Shown: positions 42,629 through 50,350 of the stretch, piece after piece | How the letters are laid out: each line of letters starts with the position of its first letter | How positions within the stretch are numbered: position 1 is the stretch's first letter | Assembly: GCA_964636985.1 (NCBI GenBank) | Contig: CAZWSX010000001.1 | Location: forward strand, 310,001 to 374,000 | Direction of reading: 5' to 3' | DNA: 64,000 nucleotides | From: CAZWSX01 sp964636985 | GTDB lineage: Bacteria > Planctomycetota > Planctomycetia > Pirellulales > Pirellulaceae | Made by a program: the position numbers and the translations under genes | The notes under the pieces: generated by a model | Seen by the model: the letters and a program-made list of their open reading frames with translations, nothing else | Databases searched by the model: none | Told to the model about the DNA's origin: nothing

Positions 42629-43432
42629 TTAGAGCCCCAGCACTTCGGCCATGGAGTAGAGGCCCGGCGCTTGTTTGGCCACGAATTGCGCCGCCAAAAG
42701 CGCGCCTACGGCATAGCAATCGCGATTGCTGGCGCGAACGGTCAATTCGATCGTTTCCCCGAGCATGCCGAAGATGATCGTATGCTCCCCCGGATTATCG
42801 CCCACGCGGACCGCGTGGTAGCCGATCTCGTTGTGCGGGCGTTGTCCGACGGCCCCTTCACGGCCGTGGCGATGTTCGCTTTGACCCATGGCCGCGGCCA
42901 CGATATCGCCGAACTTGAGCGCGGTCCCGCTGGGCGAGTCCTCTTTGAACCGGTGATGCCGTTCGATGATTTCCACGTCGGCGCCCGAGGGGACATTGCG
43001 GAGTGCCTTGCCGGCAATTTCGGTGAGTTTCATCGTGATGTTCACAGCCAGGCTCATACTCGGCGACCAGACGACCGGAATCGTTTTCGCGGCATCGCGA
43101 ATCATCTGCCGTTGGGCTTCGCTAAGCCCTGTCGTCGCCATGACGAGGGGAACCTTGTTCTCAACGCACAGTTTGATCGCGGCCTCCGCACCCGCTGGAA
43201 CCGAGAAATCGATCATCGCCTGGGGATTGCCACACAAATTGGGAGCAAAAACGAGGTTGATCGATCCCACGCCCGCTGCGACGCCCGCATCTTCGCCAAT
43301 GGCTGGATGCTTGTCGCTTTCGATCGCGGCCACGATATCAATCGCCGGGTCGGCACTGCCGAGAGCAATCAACCGCTTTCCCATGCGGCCGGCAGCACCG
43401 TGAATGGCCAAACGTGTTTTGGTAGGAGTCAT
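42629..43432 (-). CDS. dapB: 4-hydroxy-tetrahydrodipicolinate reductase
   Basis: A 267-aa NAD(P)H-dependent reductase of the lysine and diaminopimelate pathway. The N-terminus has the nucleotide-binding motif IHGAAGRMGKRL. The catalytic segment EIIERHHRFKEDSPSGTALK contains the His-His and Lys of the family, and the C-terminus reads GLYSMAEVLGL. The length is normal. It is cytoplasmic. The downstream neighbour is the acyltransferase and the upstream one is thrC, both on the same strand; thrC and dapB both serve aspartate-family amino acids, though a 248-bp gap with two palindromes separates them. Confidence 0.97.
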   Translation of the reverse strand: MTPTKTRLAIHGAAGRMGKRLIALGSADPAIDIVAAIESDKHPAIGEDAGVAAGVGSINLVFAPNLCGNPQAMIDFSVPAGAEAAIKLCVENKVPLVMATTGLSEAQRQMIRDAAKTIPVVWSPSMSLAVNITMKLTEIAGKALRNVPSGADVEIIERHHRFKEDSPSGTALKFGDIVAAAMGQSEHRHGREGAVGQRPHNEIGYHAVRVGDNPGEHTIIFGMLGETIELTVRASNRDCYAVGALLAAQFVAKQAPGLYSMAEVLGL

Positions 43433-43536
43433 GGAGCGGCTCGCCAGAGAATAGATTGCGAAATAAGTTGCAGGATGAAACCGATTGTCGCAAAGATTGG
43501 CTAGCGCTAAAGGGGGTGTCGCTACTCAACTTAGTG

Positions 43537-43558
43537 GCACAGACAATCCTGTCTGTGC
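43537..43558. repeat. Palindromic repeat, family 1, inverted copy
   Basis: Arms GCACAGACA and TGTCTGTGC flank the loop ATCC, i.e. the exact reverse complement of the element at 6935-6956. It lies between thrC and dapB. Confidence 0.8.
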
Positions 43559-43641
43559 GAAGTGCGGACTGCTATGCGGGAAAGTTGAGAAGCCGCGGTC
43601 CAGCGGTTCTCAAGTCTTTTGAGAAGGGATAGCCCACTTCA

Positions 43642-43661
43642 GCCGGACAGGATTGTCCGGC
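43642..43661. repeat. Palindromic repeat, family 1, stem variant
   Basis: Arms GCCGGACA and TGTCCGGC flank the loop GGAT. The inner ACA-GGAT-TGT core equals that of the other two copies, while the outer stem differs on both sides in a compensating way. It begins 20 bp downstream of the thrC stop and may be its terminator. Confidence 0.8.
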
Positions 43662-43680
43662 CTACTTAGGAGAGTGCAGC

Positions 43681-45081
43681 CTAGCCATACAGCTTGATGG
43701 CCCGGACAATATCGGGCAGCTCGTTCGGCACAGCGAACGCCCGATTGGCGAACGATGCTCGCTTAACGCCGCGGCTACCCAAGACCTGGTTGAACTGCTC
43801 TTGGTCGGTCGTGTGATACGCGACCGTCGCCGTCGGATCTTTGAGCTGATGACCGGTCAGGATGCAGACTACCCGATCACTCGGGGCGATCACGCCTTGG
43901 TCTCGCAGCAAACGCGCTCCAGCGACGCTTGCGGCACTGGCCGGTTCGCACCCGAGGCCCCCTGCCCCGACTTTCGCCTTGGCATCGAGCATCTCTTGAT
44001 CGCTCACCTGGCGGACGACGCCGTCGCAGAACTCGAGCGCTCGCAGGCACTTGGTCAAATTGACGGGACGATTGATCTCGATCGCGCTGGCGATGGTTGA
44101 CGCCTTGCGATGTTCGCGATCGAGCTTGTCGTAGTACTTGGTGACGGCGTCGAGGTTCGCTTTACCCTTTTCCCAGCGAAGGGCGCCTTGGTCGTAAAGC
44201 TGGTAGAGCGTATCGGCGCCGCCCGCATTGATCACGGCCAATCGCGGTACGCGGTCGATGAGGCCAAGCTTCTTCAGTTCCATGAACGCCTTGCCGAACG
44301 CGCTGGAGTTCCCCAGGTTTCCGCCCGGCACCACAATCCAATCGGGGATTTCCCAACGGAGCGCTTCCAAGACGCGGAACATCACCGACTTTTGCCCTTC
44401 CAGCCGGAAGGGATTCACGCTGTTGACCAGGTAGATGCCTAGTTCCTTCGAGACTTGCTGGACGCGCGACATCGCATCGTCGAAGTCACCCGCAATTTGA
44501 ATCGTGAGCGCGCCGTAATCGAGGGCCTGCGACAGCTTCCCGTACGAGATCTTTCCTGAACCGATAAAGATGATCGCCCGCATCAAGCGCGTTACCGAGC
44601 AGTACAGCGCGAGCGATGCGCTGGTGTTACCAGTCGAGGCGCACGCGGCGCGCGTGGCGCCTGTGGCCCGGGCGTGGGTAAATGCCGCCGACATTCCGTT
44701 GTCTTTGAAGCTGCCCGAGGGGTTCATCCCCTCGTACTGCAAATACAAGTTGCCTGCGTTAACACCTACGTAGTCGGCGACCGAATCGGCCTTTTGCAGG
44801 AGCGTTTGCCCTTCGCCGATGGTGACGATGTTTTGGTGCGTCGAGAACGGGATTAGCTCCCAGAATCGCCAAATGCCGCTGAAGCGGACCGGATCGTGCC
44901 GCTGCGTCCAAAACTGCTCGAAGTCGGCCAGCCGCTTGGGGACGGGCACCTTGTCCCACTCGTACTCGACGTCGAGCAGGCTTTCGCACTTCGGGCAACT
45001 CGTGAGCACCTGATCGGCGGCATACGTCGCCCCACACTTGGGGCTGATGCACTTCTGGTAGGTAAAGGGCGTCAGGGACAC
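43681..45081 (-). CDS. thrC: Threonine synthase
   Basis: A PLP enzyme (466 aa from the GTG at 45081) that makes threonine from O-phosphohomoserine. An N-terminal zinc-ribbon (CISPKCGATYAADQVLTSCP) precedes the catalytic domain, as in many bacterial threonine synthases. The PLP-lysine motif is GSFKDNGMSAAF, and ACASTGNTSASLALY is the phosphate-binding or substrate loop. The frame is open upstream to 45264 but that part includes a 20-bp tandem duplication and has no family similarity, so the real start is probably near 45081. No Shine-Dalgarno decides it. Confidence 0.93.
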   Translation of the reverse strand: MSLTPFTYQKCISPKCGATYAADQVLTSCPKCESLLDVEYEWDKVPVPKRLADFEQFWTQRHDPVRFSGIWRFWELIPFSTHQNIVTIGEGQTLLQKADSVADYVGVNAGNLYLQYEGMNPSGSFKDNGMSAAFTHARATGATRAACASTGNTSASLALYCSVTRLMRAIIFIGSGKISYGKLSQALDYGALTIQIAGDFDDAMSRVQQVSKELGIYLVNSVNPFRLEGQKSVMFRVLEALRWEIPDWIVVPGGNLGNSSAFGKAFMELKKLGLIDRVPRLAVINAGGADTLYQLYDQGALRWEKGKANLDAVTKYYDKLDREHRKASTIASAIEINRPVNLTKCLRALEFCDGVVRQVSDQEMLDAKAKVGAGGLGCEPASAASVAGARLLRDQGVIAPSDRVVCILTGHQLKDPTATVAYHTTDQEQFNQVLGSRGVKRASFANRAFAVPNELPDIVRAIKLYG

Positions 45082-45216
45082 GGGTTTGAACTTGCAGCTG
45101 TGTGATTTGCTGGGCGTAACTTGTTGCGGCGGAAGGAGTTTCGTCCGCAGCGATGGATCGGATTTTAGGGCCGAACCGCCGCACGGACAAGGCGACCTGC
45201 CGCGCGACCGCGACAT

Positions 45217-45252
45217 TGTTCGCCAGTTTAGAACACTGTTCGCCAGTTTAGA
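45217..45252. repeat. Two 16-bp direct repeats upstream of thrC
   Basis: TGTTCGCCAGTTTAGA occurs at 45217-45232 and again at 45237-45252, a period of 20 bp. The pair lies about 136-171 bp before the proposed thrC start and in the divergent gap towards the HD exonuclease gene, a place where a regulator might bind two adjacent helical faces. Confidence 0.6.
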
Positions 45253-45491
45253 TCGTTTCATCACGGCGTTTAGCCGCGCCGGCCCTCGATGAAAGAAAAT
45301 CAGGCGAGCGCCGGGCGTATGAGCCGCTTAGAACGGCGCTGGGTATCGATTATCTCGAATGTGACGAGTAATTCGGGATGCCACGAGGCTGGGGCGTGGA
45401 CGGAACCGCGAATCCTCGTTCAACTACAGCAGACGCACGGCAGTTGTTTCCCCGCGCGAGCAAAGCATCTCGATCAAGGCAGTGGCTCATT

Positions 45492-46454
45492 ATGTCGCGC
45501 AGGTTTGTGAACCAACTGGGGGAACGTGAGAACGTCGACGAAATCTATCTGGCCGCCGAGAAACAACTGCGAACCAATCGCAACGGCAATCTCTACATGC
45601 AAGTGCGGCTGGCCGACAAAACCGGCTCGATGACGGGCATGTTGTGGAATGCGAATGAAGGCCACTACAACGGCTTTGAAAACGGCGACTACGTTCGCGT
45701 CCGCGGCATGGCCCAAGTTTACAACGGTTCGTTGCAAATAATCCTCGCGCAAATCGAGCGCGTCCCGGCCGAACGAATCACGCCCGACGACTTCATCACG
45801 CTCGATGAGTCCGACGTCACCCAGTTGCAGGCCCATTTACAGGAATTGTTGGGAACCATCCGGGAGCCTTCGCTACGAGACTTGGCCGATGCCTACTTGG
45901 CCGACAGCGAGTTCATGGCCAAGTTCACGGCGGCGCCGGCAGGAGTCAAAAATCACCACGCCTATCGTGGCGGATTGCTTCAGCACGTGGTCAGCTTGAT
46001 GCGGATGTGCCGGTTGACCGCTTCGCACTATCCCGAACTCAATGGCGATTTGCTCCTGATGGGTGCACTACTGCACGACTCAGGCAAAGTCGACGAGCTC
46101 ACCTACGAGCGCGACTTGGGCTACAGCGACGAGGGGCAACTGATCGGCCACGTCGTGCAAGGCGTGGTAACGCTGCAAGAAAAAATTCGTGAAGTAGAGC
46201 GCTCAACCGGCGACGATTTTCCCGCCGAGTTGGCGTTGCGGCTCAAGCACATGATCGTTTCGCACCACGGCGAATACGAATTCGGCAGCCCGAAGCTGCC
46301 GATGACGCTCGAAGCGGTCGCCTTGCACTATCTGGACGACCTGGACGCCAAGCTCTTTAGCATCGGGCAAATCATCCGCGAAGATCAAAACAGCGACAGT
46401 CCTTGGACCCCCTACTTCGCCAGCATGGGGCGCAAGTTCTTCAAGGGGAAATAG
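45492..46454 (+). CDS. YhaM-like 3'-5' exoribonuclease (OB fold + HD domain)
   Basis: A 320-aa cytoplasmic protein. The ATG of MSRRFVNQLGERENVDEIYL is chosen; the earlier in-frame codons have no family similarity. Residues ~1-90 form an OB-type nucleic-acid-binding domain (MQVRLADKTGSMTGMLWNAN). The rest is an HD phosphohydrolase domain with HHAYRGGLLQHVVSLM, LLMGALLHDSGKVDEL and SHHGEYEFGSPKLPMTLEA. This order equals YhaM/CBF1 from Bacillus, an exonuclease of RNA and ssDNA. It is divergent from thrC and converges with the prenyltransferase-repeat gene, 3 bp apart. Confidence 0.87.
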   Translation: MSRRFVNQLGERENVDEIYLAAEKQLRTNRNGNLYMQVRLADKTGSMTGMLWNANEGHYNGFENGDYVRVRGMAQVYNGSLQIILAQIERVPAERITPDDFITLDESDVTQLQAHLQELLGTIREPSLRDLADAYLADSEFMAKFTAAPAGVKNHHAYRGGLLQHVVSLMRMCRLTASHYPELNGDLLLMGALLHDSGKVDELTYERDLGYSDEGQLIGHVVQGVVTLQEKIREVERSTGDDFPAELALRLKHMIVSHHGEYEFGSPKLPMTLEAVALHYLDDLDAKLFSIGQIIREDQNSDSPWTPYFASMGRKFFKGK

Positions 46455-46457
46455 CCG

Positions 46458-48269
46458 TCACTGGGGGCGATGCGACGTGGTGGCATCCTGGCGGTAGAGC
46501 GGAAGGTGCCGGTAGTACACTTCCAGCGTCATCGTCGCGAGCGACGTATGGTAGAGCCGGCCTCCCACGGAGGCATGTTCGTCGCCGCCAAAATACCAAC
46601 TGCCGAATTGGTGCTTCGTTTCGTCGTGTGCCTGCGCTTTGGTCAGGTACGTTTTCATTTCAGCATTCCACTTGGGCCATTCTTTCTGGTCGTTGAGATG
46701 CCGCATCACTTGCGTGGCGTAATAGTTGTAGTACATCGATCTCTTGGAAGGCCCCCAGGCCGATAGACGACGCGCCCCGGCGATGAGCGGCGGGTGGTCC
46801 TTGTTCCACCCCGTGTACATCCGGCTCAGCAGACCGACGGCCGTCGTCGTTTGCCCTTCCCCTGGCGAGGTGTATCCATAAAGTGCGCCCTGCTGGGCCG
46901 ACACCCCATCGAGGAACTTGCCTGCCCTGTCAAACACAACATCGGGCACCTCGAGCTGCCCCATCTGTCCGCTTTTGAGAGCCATCAGCTGCCACCCTAC
47001 CGCCGAGGTATCGCCCGCCTCTTTCGGTGCATAGCGCCATCCGCCGTTCTCCGCCTGGGCGTACACCGTGTGGTTGATCACCAGCTGCGCTGGTTGCCGT
47101 AGTGCCGGATCTTGGGTCATCGCATAGGCTTCGCAAATCGCCATGGCCGAGAGCCCGTGCGCGTACATGGTGCCGCCCCCCTGGGCAAGGCTCCCGCGCG
47201 TTCCATCCTCGATCCGGATCTGCGAGGTGAGGAAGTGCAGCCCCCGCTCCACCGTCGAGCGGTACTTTCCCTTTCGATGCGTGTGACCAGCCCCTAGAAA
47301 AGGGAGCAGAGCCATCGCCGTGGCGCCTGTGCGGCAATCCCTGATGACTCCTGATCCCGAACAGTTGCACTTCGATTGGCGGTTGTCGACTTTATGGTCG
47401 AAACTCCAGCTTCCGTCGTCCGCTTGATGATTGGCAAGCCACTTTAGTGCGATCTCGACCGAGCGCTCCGTCGCCACGGTTCCACCGAACTGCTCGAGAA
47501 GTTCGGCTTTCTTCTCGCCACTGCGTCCTTGGAGAATGGACCCATCCATACGGCCGGGTTGGAAGCTAGGAAAATCCGAGCGGCCAGGTTCGACAAAGGT
47601 CGCCTCCGATTTGGAGCCGAAGAGGCCGCCGATGGCATCGGCCGGGTCGGTGGCGGCTGGAAGCACAGGCAATGCATCGCTCGGAGCCTCGTCTAACTCG
47701 CTGCTGGTGGAACCAAGGTCTAGTTGCAGTTCATCCGCATCGCTGAGGAGTAGGTCGTCCGCGCTCGGCACTTCGGATGCGTTGGTCATCACCACGGCGA
47801 CTGGCTGTACATATTTAGCGCCCGACACCGTCAGCACCGCCAAGACAAGCACTGGCACTGCGTTGATCACGCCGCTCAAACAGAAACTCAACAAGCTGCG
47901 TCCAATCGATCGGTACCATCCACCACTGCCTTCCGGCGGATCAAAATCGTCTGGCGGTAGATCGACGTTAGCGCGCTTGCACGATTCCTCCATCGATTGC
48001 CGTCGTGGCAATGTTTGCTTGGACGACTCGCTACCTGATTGCACAGCGGAAGAAGGCGCAGGCGACCAAACAGGAGGCGGCAGCAAACCTCGGGTAGACG
48101 TTCGAAAAGTAGTCGTCGATCGGAGCGGCGGACCCGGAGGCGTGGGAAGCGCCGGGCGCTTCTCGGCCGCATCGGACGTGCACGACGGCAGCTTGGGTAC
48201 CGGCGGAGGCAGAATCGGAAAATCGATTACCGCGCTACTGCTTTGAGATCCCTCGACTTCGTTCGTCAC
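46458..48269 (-). CDS. Membrane protein with prenyltransferase/squalene-oxidase-type repeats
   Basis: A 603-aa protein. The start is taken as GTG at 48269 because GAGGAA lies 8 nt upstream; an ATG 33 nt earlier has no ribosome site. Residues ~1-120 are Pro/Ser-rich and cytoplasmic, then comes one membrane helix (LSGVINAVPVLVLAVLTVSG). The C-terminal ~380 residues are alpha-toroid repeats of the prenyltransferase/squalene-oxidase fold: EIALKWLANHQADDGSWSFD, then GLHFLTSQIRIEDGTRGSLA and NHTVYAQAENGGWRYAP. This design is common and unexplained in planctomycetes; cyclase activity is not implied because the DxDD-type motif is not evident. Confidence 0.82.
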   Translation of the reverse strand: MTNEVEGSQSSSAVIDFPILPPPVPKLPSCTSDAAEKRPALPTPPGPPLRSTTTFRTSTRGLLPPPVWSPAPSSAVQSGSESSKQTLPRRQSMEESCKRANVDLPPDDFDPPEGSGGWYRSIGRSLLSFCLSGVINAVPVLVLAVLTVSGAKYVQPVAVVMTNASEVPSADDLLLSDADELQLDLGSTSSELDEAPSDALPVLPAATDPADAIGGLFGSKSEATFVEPGRSDFPSFQPGRMDGSILQGRSGEKKAELLEQFGGTVATERSVEIALKWLANHQADDGSWSFDHKVDNRQSKCNCSGSGVIRDCRTGATAMALLPFLGAGHTHRKGKYRSTVERGLHFLTSQIRIEDGTRGSLAQGGGTMYAHGLSAMAICEAYAMTQDPALRQPAQLVINHTVYAQAENGGWRYAPKEAGDTSAVGWQLMALKSGQMGQLEVPDVVFDRAGKFLDGVSAQQGALYGYTSPGEGQTTTAVGLLSRMYTGWNKDHPPLIAGARRLSAWGPSKRSMYYNYYATQVMRHLNDQKEWPKWNAEMKTYLTKAQAHDETKHQFGSWYFGGDEHASVGGRLYHTSLATMTLEVYYRHLPLYRQDATTSHRPQ

Positions 48270-48443
48270 GATCGAGTTCCTCGTGAAAAAACAGAACGTC
48301 AAAGTGCGAGCGGCGTTTGGCCCTGCTTACTGCTCGCAGAATGGAAGACGTGCCCTTGCCCAGCGACGAGAAACCAGCCATTAGCATAACGGTTTCGACG
48401 AGCGGATACACCATCGCTGAGAAAGGCAAGTCGGCGGAAGCAG

Positions 48444-49145
48444 TTAGGCCGTGCGTTCGAATTCGGCCCGGTAAACGGTGAGTTCGTGCAACCGCATCCG
48501 CCGTTCGAAGTGGGTTCGATAGTCCAAATCGTGGGTCGGCGGCAATTCCGGGACCTCGAACGGGCCAGCCAGGCGAGTGTGCTCGGCGAGCGTCACCAGG
48601 GCCTCCTGGAAGTACTCTTCAACGTCGGTCCAAAAGTGGAGCCGCCCGCCGACACGGAGCACACGCTCGATTTGCTTCACGAACGAGGGATTCATGATCC
48701 GCCGCTTATGGTGCCGCTTCTTCCACCACGGATCGGGAAAATAGACGTGCACGGCATCCGCGTAGCCGTCGCGAACCCGATCGGCGAAGAAGGCTTGCGC
48801 GTCGCCGTGGACCATAATCCCGTTAGTCCGATTTTCTTTCGCCAGGCGATGGGCAGCGAACCGCGCGTACTTGGTGGCGATTTCGATGCCCAGGAAGTTC
48901 CGCTCCGGCATCGCCCGCGAGGCACTGTTCATGAACAGCCCTTTGCCCGAGCCGACTTCGATTTCCAGCGGAAGTGTTGGATCGGCAAACCAGCTCTTGG
49001 GATCGAAAGCGTCAACCGGCCACGATGGCGGCGCGCACGATTCCGCGGGAAGCGGCTGGCCCGGCTTGGGCAACGTCGATGCGTCCACCAGATGACGCGA
49101 AACGTCGACGGTGGGATCGATTCGGGGAAGTGCGCGTCGACCCAT
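48444..49145 (-). CDS. trmB: tRNA (guanine-N7-)-methyltransferase
   Basis: A 233-aa SAM-dependent methyltransferase that makes m7G46 in tRNA. SAM motif I is LEIEVGSGKGLFMNSASRAM, and ERNFLGIEIATKYARFAAHR is motif II. The family signature VHVYFPDPWWKKRHHKRRIM is complete. The length is typical. The gene is 85 bp downstream of the FabZ-like gene on the same strand, with the family-2 dispersed repeat (49197) between them. Confidence 0.96.
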   Translation of the reverse strand: MGRRALPRIDPTVDVSRHLVDASTLPKPGQPLPAESCAPPSWPVDAFDPKSWFADPTLPLEIEVGSGKGLFMNSASRAMPERNFLGIEIATKYARFAAHRLAKENRTNGIMVHGDAQAFFADRVRDGYADAVHVYFPDPWWKKRHHKRRIMNPSFVKQIERVLRVGGRLHFWTDVEEYFQEALVTLAEHTRLAGPFEVPELPPTHDLDYRTHFERRMRLHELTVYRAEFERTA

Positions 49146-49196
49146 GAGGGTTCAGATCCAAGAAATGAGAGGGCGAGAATGGCCGCGGTGTCGCTT

Positions 49197-49220
49197 TCCG
49201 CGTTCTGGCGAACGCGGCTA
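49197..49220 (+). repeat. Dispersed 24-bp palindromic repeat, family 2, copy C
   Basis: Matches the 15148 copy at 23 of 24 positions (G for A near the end). It lies between the FabZ-like gene stop and the trmB start. Confidence 0.85.
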
Positions 49221-49230
49221 TACGGCCACT

Positions 49231-49785
49231 CTACCCGGTCTTAAAACGGGTCAGCGCCTCGATGGGAATGGGAATGCCTTTGAGGATTCCTTCCACTGCG
49301 ATCGAATCGTTCACAACGCCTTGAAACCGGCAGACAATCATCCGGCCGCGACGGACTTTCTCGAGTTCGCACATCACGATCAGGCGACTGCCTGGGAGGA
49401 CGGGATCGCGGAAGCGGACCTCTTCCAGGCCTCCAAATCCAACCATCGCCGCGCCGAGCAGGTCGTACTTCTGCGTGACAAAGCTGCAGAGCTGCGCGAC
49501 CGATTCGAGCATCACCACGCCCGGCATGAGGGGCATGCCGGGCATGTGGCCGCGTACCCAGAACTCGCGATCGGTGACGTCCTTGTAGCCCACGCAACGA
49601 TAACGCTGCTGATCGACAAATACGATCGCGGTCAACTGCTCCATCTCGTGCCTTTGAGGATTGATCCTGCGGATCTCCTCAATGTCGGCGACGACGGCGT
49701 TGATGTCGTATTCCGACGGGTCGACGATCAGTTGTTTCGCGGACACCTTGGGGCTTCTCTTTCGGTCGTGGCCAGCAGTATACAT
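49231..49785 (-). CDS. FabZ-like 3-hydroxyacyl-ACP dehydratase
   Basis: A hot-dog-fold protein of about 184 aa. The active-site motif GHMPGMPLMPGVVMLESVAQ has the His and Glu required in FabZ, which dehydrates 3-hydroxyacyl-ACP in fatty acid synthesis. The later RFRDPVLPGSRLIVMCELEK also fits. The start is uncertain: ATG at 49785 (MYTAGHDRKR) or GTG at 49746, which has a weak AGAGAAG ahead. It is longer than E. coli FabZ (~151 aa). A single stand-alone copy away from fab genes suggests a specialised or secondary role. Confidence 0.82.
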   Translation of the reverse strand: MYTAGHDRKRSPKVSAKQLIVDPSEYDINAVVADIEEIRRINPQRHEMEQLTAIVFVDQQRYRCVGYKDVTDREFWVRGHMPGMPLMPGVVMLESVAQLCSFVTQKYDLLGAAMVGFGGLEEVRFRDPVLPGSRLIVMCELEKVRRGRMIVCRFQGVVNDSIAVEGILKGIPIPIEALTRFKTG

Positions 49786-49880
49786 CAAGGTGGGAAAGGG
49801 AACCGTGACCGCTCTTAAGGGACGTTGCGGCGGCCCTCCAAAGGATGGGACCGCGCGCGTGTCCACCGGTATGGGAACCG

Positions 49881-49979
49881 TTAGGTCTTAACCTTCCAGC
49901 GCTTGATCCGCCGGGCCTTGGCATTGGCGGGGCGGCGGCCGTGGTTGGCCTTTTTGAGAGTACGGTGGGGCTTGGCCAT
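49881..49979 (-). CDS. Very small, highly basic protein (32 aa)
   Basis: A 32-codon ORF beginning MAKPHRTLKKANHGRRPANA and ending RRIKRWKVKT. It has 7 Lys, 6 Arg and 2 His and no acidic residue. AGGAA lies about 11 nt before the ATG. It resembles tiny ribosomal or RNA-binding proteins in composition, but I cannot match it to bL34, bL36 or bTHX. The start MAKPHRT is chosen over a longer frame by the ribosome site. It is located 95 bp upstream of the FabZ-like gene on the same strand. Translation is not proven. Confidence 0.55.
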   Translation of the reverse strand: MAKPHRTLKKANHGRRPANAKARRIKRWKVKT

Positions 49980-50350
49980 CGGGAAGATCTTTCCTGCAAA
50001 TCCTTGGTGAAAGCGCTCGCTGAAAACGCTGGGCACAACTACGCGCCGAATCCTCGAAGGTATCAACTTGGCGACGGCCTGAAAAGCCGTATGTCGTCAC
50101 TTCTAGCTCGCCAAAACGCCGCGCAGATGGGCGACAAACAGCCCCACAGAGGGGTGTTTTGTGGGGGATTGGGTGATTTGCGTCAAGATTTGCGTTTCAA
50201 CCGGGTTTTATTGGTTTTGCCGAAGTTGCAACCGATTCAATCACTACGGCACGTTGAATCGGCGTGCACGGATTAATCGGTGTAGCCCGGGGAAAGGGAC
50301 TTCTCCCACTACTGCCGAACAAAAAGGCGCGACAGCCAAGGATAAACGAA
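49980..50350. other. 371-bp divergent region before the BBP7-like gene
   Basis: No protein gene is called. It holds a G/C-rich stem CCCCACA...TGTGGGG (50142-50166) and a 9-bp-arm inverted repeat at 50232-50262. The BBP7-like ATG is preceded by AAGGA at about -9. The leader of the BBP7-like mRNA may be long; a frame open from 50264 is not used because it hides the signal peptide. Confidence 0.55.
50232..50262. promoter_or_regulatory. Inverted repeat with 9-bp arms upstream of the BBP7-like gene
   Basis: Arms CCGATTCAA and TTGAATCGG flank a 13-nt loop. The element ends ~88 bp before the ATG and is operator-like, or a leader hairpin. Confidence 0.45.

Noticed and set aside
45221..45250. GTTCGCCAG shared between the thrC tandem repeat and the 24-bp dispersed repeat
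   Set aside because: The match is only nine bases and lacks the hairpin partner GCGTTC/GAACGC, so it is probably coincidental.
45082..45264. N-terminal extension of threonine synthase up to 45264
   Set aside because: The added ~60 residues are basic, contain the translated 20-bp tandem repeat and are not part of the ThrC family; a GTG just before the zinc ribbon is more likely.
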